Source of the DNA: an uncultured Nonlabens sp.
Lineage (GTDB): Bacteria > Bacteroidota > Bacteroidia > Flavobacteriales > Flavobacteriaceae
Direction of reading: 5' to 3'
Length of the DNA: 38,841 bases
Assembly: GCF_947495285.1 (NCBI RefSeq)
Contig: NZ_CANLXZ010000032.1
Coordinates: 1-38,841, forward strand
Shown: in pieces, positions 34,552 through 38,841 of the stretch
Layout: each line of letters starts with the position of its first letter
Position numbering within the stretch: the stretch's first letter is position 1
Translations under genes and position numbers: made by a program
The notes under the pieces: generated by a model
Databases searched by the model: none
The model's input: only the letters and a program-made list of their open reading frames with translations
What the model was told of the DNA's origin: nothing

Positions 34552-35571
34552 ATGATAGATTTAAGAAGCGATACCGTAACAAAACCTAGTAAAGAAATGA
34601 TCGAGGCCATGTTCCATGCACAAGTAGGAGATGATGTGTACAAGGAAGACCCCACGGTTAATGAATTAGAGAGACGTGTTGCAAATATGTTCGGCATGGA
34701 AGATGCCTTATTTTTTCCTACCGGTAGTATGGCAAATCAGGCTGCTATAAAAATGCATACTCAGCCAGGAGAGCAATTAATATGTGATAAATATGCTCAT
34801 GTATTTAATTATGAAGGTGGAGGAGCCTCTTTTAATAGTGGTGTTTCTTGAAGATTATTAGACGGTGATCGAGGTATGGTGACTGCTGCTCAGGTAGAGG
34901 CGGCTATAAATCCGCCAGATTTTTATCACAGTGCATTAACCAGCTTAGTATGCTTAGAGAACACCACAAATAAAGGTGGTGGTGCCTGTTATACCATGAA
35001 CACTTTTAAGGAGATAAGAAAAGTATGTGATGACCATAAACTAGGATTACACCTAGATGGCGCACGTTTATGGAATGCCCTAGTAGCTACTGGGCAGGAC
35101 CCAAAAGAATATGGAGAAATCTTTGACACCATTTCTGTATGTTTTTCAAAAGGAATGGGGACACCTCTAGGAACCGTTCTTACAGGTAAGAAGGAAATCA
35201 TGAAAAAAGCAATGCGCGTGCGTAAAATACTAGGTGGTGGTATGAGACAAGTAGGGTACATGGCAGCAGCCGCTATTTATGCATTAGACCATCATGTTGA
35301 TCGATTAAAACAAGATCATGATAGAGCCAAAGAATTAGGAGAGTTACTTAAAACCTTACCCTATGTTATTAAGGTAGAAAAGGTAGAAACTAACCTGGTG
35401 ATCTTTGAAGTAGTAGATGAATTACAAGTGATGGAATACTGTAGGGTTAATAATCTGATAATAAGCAATATGGGGCAAGGTAAGTTAAGGTTAGTAACCC
35501 ATTTAGACTATACTCAAAAGGATCATGTTGCGGTAATCCAGTTATTTAAGAATTATGCAATACAACTATGA
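34552..35571 (+). pseudogene. Low-specificity threonine aldolase interrupted by one in-frame TGA
   Basis: A PLP-dependent fold type I enzyme that splits threonine to glycine and acetaldehyde. The frame is intact across 340 codons except for TGA at codon 100 (34849-34851). Upstream are [13 protein letters not shown] (family start), [14 protein letters not shown] and [12 protein letters not shown]. Downstream are HLDGARLWNA and the PLP lysine K200 in CFSKGMGTPLG. The TGA follows NSGVS, where flavobacterial homologues I recall usually have Cys, so it is probably a TGT/TGC-to-TGA change. It could be a true nonsense mutation, a base-calling error or, much less likely, selenocysteine. An internal ATG at 34876 could not restore a full active site. 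Confidence 0.85.
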
Positions 35572-35647
35572 GATACATAGTAGAAATGCGATTTATCGGT
35601 AAAAAAAGCTCTTTATCCAACATAATATATTTTTACTAGCTATTTAA

Positions 35648-35677
35648 TTGGATTACTATAAATTTAAAAGACCTTTG
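35648..35677 (+). promoter_or_regulatory. Weak promoter candidate for the OmpA-family gene
   Basis: TTG at 35648-35650, a 19-base spacer, then GACCTTTG at 35670-35677 (first base off consensus TAnnTTTG). Start codon at 35706. Confidence 0.35.
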
Positions 35678-35705
35678 AGTTATATATTAATCAAATTTAT
35701 TCCAA

Positions 35706-36812
35706 ATGAAAAAATTAGTACTATCCCTAGTAGCGGTTGCGGCAGGAAGTTTTGCTTTTGCTCAAGATTTACCTACTAACCCAGAGCCAGGAAAATGTTA
35801 CGTACGTTGTACAACACCTGACGTTTATGAAAATGAAACGGTAAGCTTAGTTGCAACACCGGCTTATAAAACTTTAAAAGTTGTTCCAGCTACTTATGAA
35901 ACTGTAACAGAAAAAGTTCTTGTAAAAGAAGCTTCTAAGAAATTAAAAGTAATTCCAGCAACTTATAAGACTGAAACTAGAACTTACCTTAAGAAACAAG
36001 CAAGTTCTACTATTGCTATCGTGCCAGCTACCTTTGGTGAAACTACTGAAACTGTAGAGGTGAAGCCAGCTTATGCACAATGGGAAATGAGTTCAGTACC
36101 ACCAGCAGAATGTACTTCTTCTAACCCAGATGACTGTCGTTACTGGTGTTATAAAGGTTATCCAGCTGAGTATACTACGGTATCTTTAACTACACTTGAA
36201 AGCGATGCATCTATTAATCGTTCTCCAGTAGCAGAGGAATCAGGTACTTATACGGTACAAGTAGTAGATCAACCAGCTAGAGTTGAAGAAATTGAAATCC
36301 CTGCAGAATATGCTAACATTACTAAAACGGTATTAAAGACAGATGCTGCTACAACAGAAACTGTTGTTCCTGCTACTTCTAAGTCTGTATCTCGTGAGAG
36401 ATTAGTTTCTAAAGGTGGTCTTACAGTATGGTCTGAGGTAGACTGTGAATTAATCGAGTACAATGGTCTTGCGATCAACTGGGCAACTGGTAGTGCTACT
36501 TTGACAGCTGCTGACAAAAGAGAAATCGATGTAAAACTTCTTGCTGCACTTAACAATACACCTGGTTCTAAAGTAGAAATAGGATCTCATACTGACTCTA
36601 AAGGTTCAAGAACTTCTAACCAGGCTCTATCTGAAAGACGTGCACAGTCTGTTGCAAACTATCTTATCTCTAAAGGTATCAACGCATCTCGTATAGTAGC
36701 TAACGGTTATGGTGAGAATCGTTTAAAGAATCGTTGTGCAGATGGTGTTTCTTGTACTGAGCGTGAGCACAAAGCAAACCGTCGTACAGAATTCCGTTTT
36801 ATTAATAACTAA
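35706..36812 (+). CDS. OmpA-family protein with 23-residue periodic N-terminal repeats
   Basis: A 368-residue envelope protein. The signal peptide is residues 1-20 (ending FAFAQ). Residues 38-225 are repetitive: PxxY-type turns occur at P38, P61, P84, P107, P153, P199 and P222, all on an exact 23-residue register. Secondary PA motifs at P52, P121 and P190 are spaced 69 apart. Residues about 260-368 form an OmpA-like peptidoglycan-binding domain (IGSHTDSKGS, LSERRAQSVANYL, ANGYGENR, NRRTEFRF). The C-terminal domain should hold the wall while the beta-repeat part faces the periplasm or outer membrane. Function of the repeat part is unknown. Strong terminator downstream. Confidence 0.9.
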   Translation: MKKLVLSLVAVAAGSFAFAQDLPTNPEPGKCYVRCTTPDVYENETVSLVATPAYKTLKVVPATYETVTEKVLVKEASKKLKVIPATYKTETRTYLKKQASSTIAIVPATFGETTETVEVKPAYAQWEMSSVPPAECTSSNPDDCRYWCYKGYPAEYTTVSLTTLESDASINRSPVAEESGTYTVQVVDQPARVEEIEIPAEYANITKTVLKTDAATTETVVPATSKSVSRERLVSKGGLTVWSEVDCELIEYNGLAINWATGSATLTAADKREIDVKLLAALNNTPGSKVEIGSHTDSKGSRTSNQALSERRAQSVANYLISKGINASRIVANGYGENRLKNRCADGVSCTEREHKANRRTEFRFINN

Positions 36813-36840
36813 TTATTAGTTAGTTAAAAAATGTATTTAA

Positions 36841-36867
36841 AAGGCTGTCGCAAGACAGCCTTTTTTT
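36841..36867 (+). terminator. Intrinsic terminator of the OmpA-family gene
   Basis: AAGGCTGTC pairs perfectly with GACAGCCTT across a GCAA tetraloop, followed by a T-run. It is the strongest terminator in the window. Confidence 0.92.
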
Positions 36868-36881
36868 GTTATTATTGGTAA

Positions 36882-37637
36882 ATGTTAAGAAATGAATTCT
36901 TTTTTAATGATTACTATCCCTTTGGACTTGAACATAAGGGTTACGGATTAGCGCAAACAGCTGATCATCCTTACAAGTTTGGAGGAAAAGAATTTAACGA
37001 AGAACTTGGACTGGATTGGTATGATGTTTCTGCAAGAAATTACGATCCTGCTCTTGGACGTTGGATGAATGTCGATCCACTCGCAGAGCAAACTATGGAG
37101 CCTTATTTGTACGCTGGTAACAATCCCATAAGATATACGGATCCTACTGGTATGAGTAAAGAGGATTATGTTTTGGGAGAAAATGGTTATTACTGGGATG
37201 AAAATGTAAGATCTGCTGATGATGCAGATTTAGGAGGTAATGAGTATATAGGTAAATCGATTATTGATGTTAACAATCATTATGAAGAGAATAATTATTT
37301 TTCAAGTCTTTTTGGTATCAGAGCTGATTGGGGAACAAACGTAGGAACACCGCCAGCAGAGGTGTATTCTTCAAGCTTAACTGATACATGGGCTGACGAT
37401 TGGGAAAATTCTGGCACTTTTTTAGGAGATCTGACATACGGAATAGCAAATGATCTCAATGTTATGGGTCAAGCTTTCAATCCTTTTGATAATGAAATAA
37501 CTTCATTGTCAGGAAGAGGTTTGAATGATGCCGAGATTACTGAACATGGATTGATGGGACTCGCTAATTTTATGCCTGCTGCTAAAGGAGTTCAAGGTAT
37601 TAAATCCCCTGCTGGCGCCAGTATCCAAAGCCGCTAG
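36882..37637 (+). pseudogene. Orphan RHS core fragment, ended by a REP unit
   Basis: The first 90 residues are the RHS-repeat-associated core: YYPFGLEHKGYG, YKFGGKEFNEELGLDWYDVSARNYDPALGRW (given in part) and YLYAGNNPIRYTDPTGM. In full-length RHS proteins this core ends a large shell and is followed by a variable, often toxic, C-terminal domain. Here none of the shell is present: the frame starts 15 bases after the OmpA terminator with a stop just upstream. The variable part (about residues 95-240) is not recognised. Its last residues (SPAGASIQSR) are encoded by the REP unit, so the original C-terminus is lost. It is probably a displaced, non-functional fragment. No immunity gene is recognised downstream. 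Confidence 0.8.
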
Positions 37638-37723
37638 TGCTAGTTTGTAACTAGTACCGAGCATGAGTAAAATAATAAGAACAATAAAGTTTGTAGAACA
37701 CGTACATACTTTTTGTTTTAAAA
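37606..37723 (+). repeat. REP-like unit A with 3' leader segment
   Basis: The core, 37606-37670, starts CCCCTGCTGG and ends ACCGAGCATGAGTAA. It contains the perfect palindrome CTGGCGCCAG (37612-37621) and a second hairpin CTAGTT-TGT-AACTAG. Nearly identical cores occur at 37899 and 38531. The next 50 or so bases match the leader after units B and D and diverge after TTTTAAAA at about 37723. Confidence 0.92.
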
Positions 37724-37800
37724 CAATCCTGTCCTAAATAAATTTAAGACATATCAAACCTAACCATTTTACTGGTTTGATTAGCTGTTTTATTGTTTTT

Positions 37801-37866
37801 TCAAAATAGAACCCCTTGTATATATTTATTTGGCGGTGGTTGTTCTTTTGCAAATGGATTATCGAT
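37801..37866 (-). pseudogene. Possible C-terminal gene fragment stopped by a REP unit
   Basis: On the minus strand, from the REP boundary at 37867, a frame reads DNPFAKEQPPPNKYIQGVLF and stops. It looks like a natural C-terminus and abuts the partial REP unit as the other truncated genes do. The fragment is too short to assign and may be chance. Confidence 0.25.
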
Positions 37867-37898
37867 CCTGCTGGCGCGAGTATCCACTGCGGCTAGTG
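37867..37898 (+). repeat. Partial, diverged REP-like unit B0
   Basis: Begins CCTGCTGGCGCGAGTATCC and stops at GGCTAGTG, directly joined to unit B. The central palindrome is altered (CTGGCGCGAG). It is a tandem or nested remnant of a related REP. Confidence 0.8.
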
Positions 37899-37963
37899 CC
37901 CCTGCTGGCGCCAGTATCCAAAGCCGCTAGTGCTAGTTTGTAACTAGTACCGAGCATGAGTAA
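37899..37963 (+). repeat. REP-like unit B
   Basis: Core identical to unit A over 65 bases. It is followed by the same leader and then the truncated transposase copy 1. Confidence 0.92.
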
Positions 37964-38061
37964 AATAATAAGAACAATAAAGTTTGTAGAACACGTACAT
38001 ACTTTTTGTTTTAAAAATTTTAATCTTAATAAATCATTTAAACTTTCCGTACATTTAGTTG

Positions 38062-38244
38062 ATGAGTAGAAAGTATAAATTCCATAATAAAAGTGGTGCT
38101 TACTTTGTAAGTTTTTCAACAGTTAACTGGGTAGATGTCTTTACTAGACATGTTTATTTTAATGAGTTAGCCAGTAGTATCGAATATTGTAGAAAGCATA
38201 AATCCCCTGCTGGCGCTAGTATGATCGCTAGTGCTAGTTTGTAA
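38062..38244 (+). pseudogene. RAYT (REP-associated tyrosine transposase) copy 1, truncated by a REP
   Basis: The start of an IS200-like Y1 transposase of the RAYT type: MSRKYKFHNKSGAYFVSFST, WVDVFTRHVYFNELASS, IEYCRKHK. Family members are about 150-200 residues, with the HUH motif and catalytic Tyr further on, so this copy retains only about 47 codons. At 38204 the frame runs into REP unit C and ends PAGASMIASASL. The piece before the REP is almost identical to copy 2 at 38695. RAYTs mobilise or maintain REP sequences, so a RAYT cut by its own kind of element is notable. It cannot be active. Confidence 0.88.
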
Positions 38245-38264
38245 CTAGTACCGAGCATGAGTAA
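38204..38264 (+). repeat. REP-like unit C, inside RAYT copy 1
   Basis: Starts CCCCTGCTGGCGCTAGTATG, a shorter and diverged form of the core (central palindrome altered, GCCAGTATCCAAAGC region shortened), but ends with the standard GCTAGTTTGTAACTAGTACC block and GAGCATGAGTAA. Confidence 0.9.
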
Positions 38265-38416
38265 GTAAGAGTATTTAAAAGAATATAGAGAAGTCTTTAC
38301 AGTGATGTAGGGGCTTTTTTGCCTCACCTCTTATCCTCTCCAAAAGAGAGGAAGATACTTTAGAGAATAGAATGAGTTAAGAGATAAAAAAGAGCCACCT
38401 GTGCAGGGTGGTTTTT
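38265..38416. other. Short inter-element stretch
   Basis: No gene. It contains a perfect TCCTCTC/GAGAGGA hairpin (38334-38352) without a T-run, and at its right end the terminator of the regulator fragment. Confidence 0.5.
38386..38410 (-). terminator. Terminator of the truncated XRE regulator
   Basis: CCACC pairs with GGTGG (38393-38410 region). On the minus strand the stem is followed by a T-run, directly after the stop of the regulator fragment. The hairpin is short but well placed. Confidence 0.55.
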
Positions 38417-38530
38417 TTATTGTGCTAGTTTTTGCACTTTTCTTTTAGTGATAAATGCATCAATAAGTGTTTTAATAGTACCTCTATCATCCTCATTCAT
38501 TTGTTCTACTTCTTTGAATTGTTGTAATAA
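38417..38530 (-). pseudogene. C-terminal remnant of an XRE-type regulator, cut by a REP
   Basis: The minus-strand frame reads LLQQFKEVEQMNEDDRGTIK then TLIDAFITKRKVQKLAQ and a stop. This matches the C-terminal tail common to small flavobacterial helix-turn-helix (XRE) regulators, where it follows the DNA-binding domain and linker. The frame is open right up to 38530, and REP unit D starts at 38531, so the N-terminal DNA-binding part is missing. The natural terminator is still present. It has been truncated by insertion of, or rearrangement at, the REP. The assignment is from memory of the family tail; the gene is certainly incomplete. Confidence 0.7.
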
Positions 38531-38595
38531 CCCCTGCTGGCGCCAGTATCCAAAGCCGCTAGTGCTAGTTTGTAACTAGTACCGAGCATGAGTAA
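38531..38595 (+). repeat. REP-like unit D
   Basis: Core identical to units A and B. It is followed by the same leader with a few substitutions, then transposase copy 2. Confidence 0.92.
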
Positions 38596-38694
38596 AATAA
38601 TAAGAACAATAAAGTTTATACAACACGTATGGACTTTATTATTTTAAAAATTTTAATCATAATAAATTATTTAAACTTTCCGTACATTTAGTTG

Positions 38695-38841
38695 ATGAGT
38701 AGAAAGTATAAATTCCATGATAAAAGTGGTGCTTACTTTGTAAGTTTTGCAACAGTTAACTGGGTAGATGTCTTTACGAGACATGTTTATTTTAATGAGT
38801 TAGCCAGTAGTATAGAATATTGTAGAAAGCATAAATCAATG
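38695..38841 (+). CDS. RAYT (REP-associated tyrosine transposase) copy 2, runs off the window
   Basis: Same start as copy 1 (MSRKYKFHDKSGAYFVSFAT ... IEYCRKHKSM), 49 codons to the window edge. The frame continues past the point where copy 1 is interrupted, so this is probably the complete gene. Family: IS200/IS605-like HUH Y1 transposase, which cuts single-stranded DNA through a tyrosine and is associated with REP palindromes. The catalytic HUH and Tyr lie beyond the window and cannot be checked here. Directly upstream are the leader and REP unit D, consistent with REP-RAYT organisation. Confidence 0.85.
   Translation, partial: MSRKYKFHDKSGAYFVSFATVNWVDVFTRHVYFNELASSIEYCRKHKSM

Larger units (their letters stand above)
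37638..38061. other. Gap holding REP units A and B and the RAYT leader
   Basis: No intact gene. It contains the 3' part of unit A, an inverted repeat ATCAAACC/GGTTTGAT near 37757-37784, the short minus-strand fragment, partial unit B0, unit B, and the transposase leader (about 37964-38061). Confidence 0.7.

Noticed and set aside
34849..34918. Selenocysteine at the TGA of threonine aldolase
   Set aside because: No SECIS-like stem-loop lies within the usual distance after the TGA, and no selenocysteine machinery is visible. Nonsense mutation or sequencing error is simpler.
37859..38119. 86-codon minus-strand frame across the REP/RAYT region
   Set aside because: It runs through REP palindromes and antisense to the transposase start. 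The translation is an artefact of the repeats.
37606..38595. Repeats that could suggest a CRISPR array
   Set aside because: The repeats are about 65 bases, spacing is irregular (about 230-330 bases), they carry gene fragments and leaders between them, and no cas gene is near.

Overview
The window looks like chromosome from a marine Flavobacteriaceae bacterium of the Nonlabens/Dokdonia type. That placement is an inference. It rests on low G+C, TAnnTTTG promoter boxes with no Shine-Dalgarno sequences, a Bacteroidetes-type LptD, a beta-barrel TonB-type receptor, bacillithiol genes, and many copies of the 16-base palindrome CGCTTTCGCGAAAGCG. Gene order is typical of a chromosome. Both ends carry accessory DNA.

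Left edge (1-1800): a three-gene mercury-type operon on the minus strand (ArsR-family repressor, MerT-MerP fusion, GDCCVxC small protein). Its promoter has a perfect inverted-repeat operator lying on the -33 box. The operon sits between GTTGG-rich flanks with imperfect inverted ends, which suggests a mobile cassette.

Core (1979-36870): lptD diverges from a run of an SPOR-containing amidase, an MCE/MlaD protein, two partner Fe-S proteins with a HAD phosphatase between them, and small envelope proteins. Then come a conserved 160-residue protein, a GH3/serine-hydrolase fusion, bshA (first step of bacillithiol synthesis) and a PrcB-like lipoprotein. A minus-strand block follows: RsmI-like methyltransferase, DnaQ/GIY-YIG protein, acyl-CoA synthetase and clpB. 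Next are ytxJ (bacillithiol redox), an M48 lipoprotein peptidase, an MFS transporter and katG, so much of the centre concerns thiol redox, oxidative stress and proteostasis. An outer-membrane receptor, prfB, a threonine aldolase interrupted by one TGA, and an OmpA protein built on a 23-residue period complete the core. The 16183-17581 and 30070-30761 gaps carry related decayed remnants of one unrecognised gene.

Right edge (36880-38841): an accessory graveyard. Four similar REP-like units and one partial unit lie in one orientation, two of them followed by the 5' part of a REP-associated tyrosine transposase (RAYT). Three reading frames (an orphan RHS core, one RAYT copy and an XRE regulator tail) stop exactly at REP boundaries. 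This is the most unusual part of the window.
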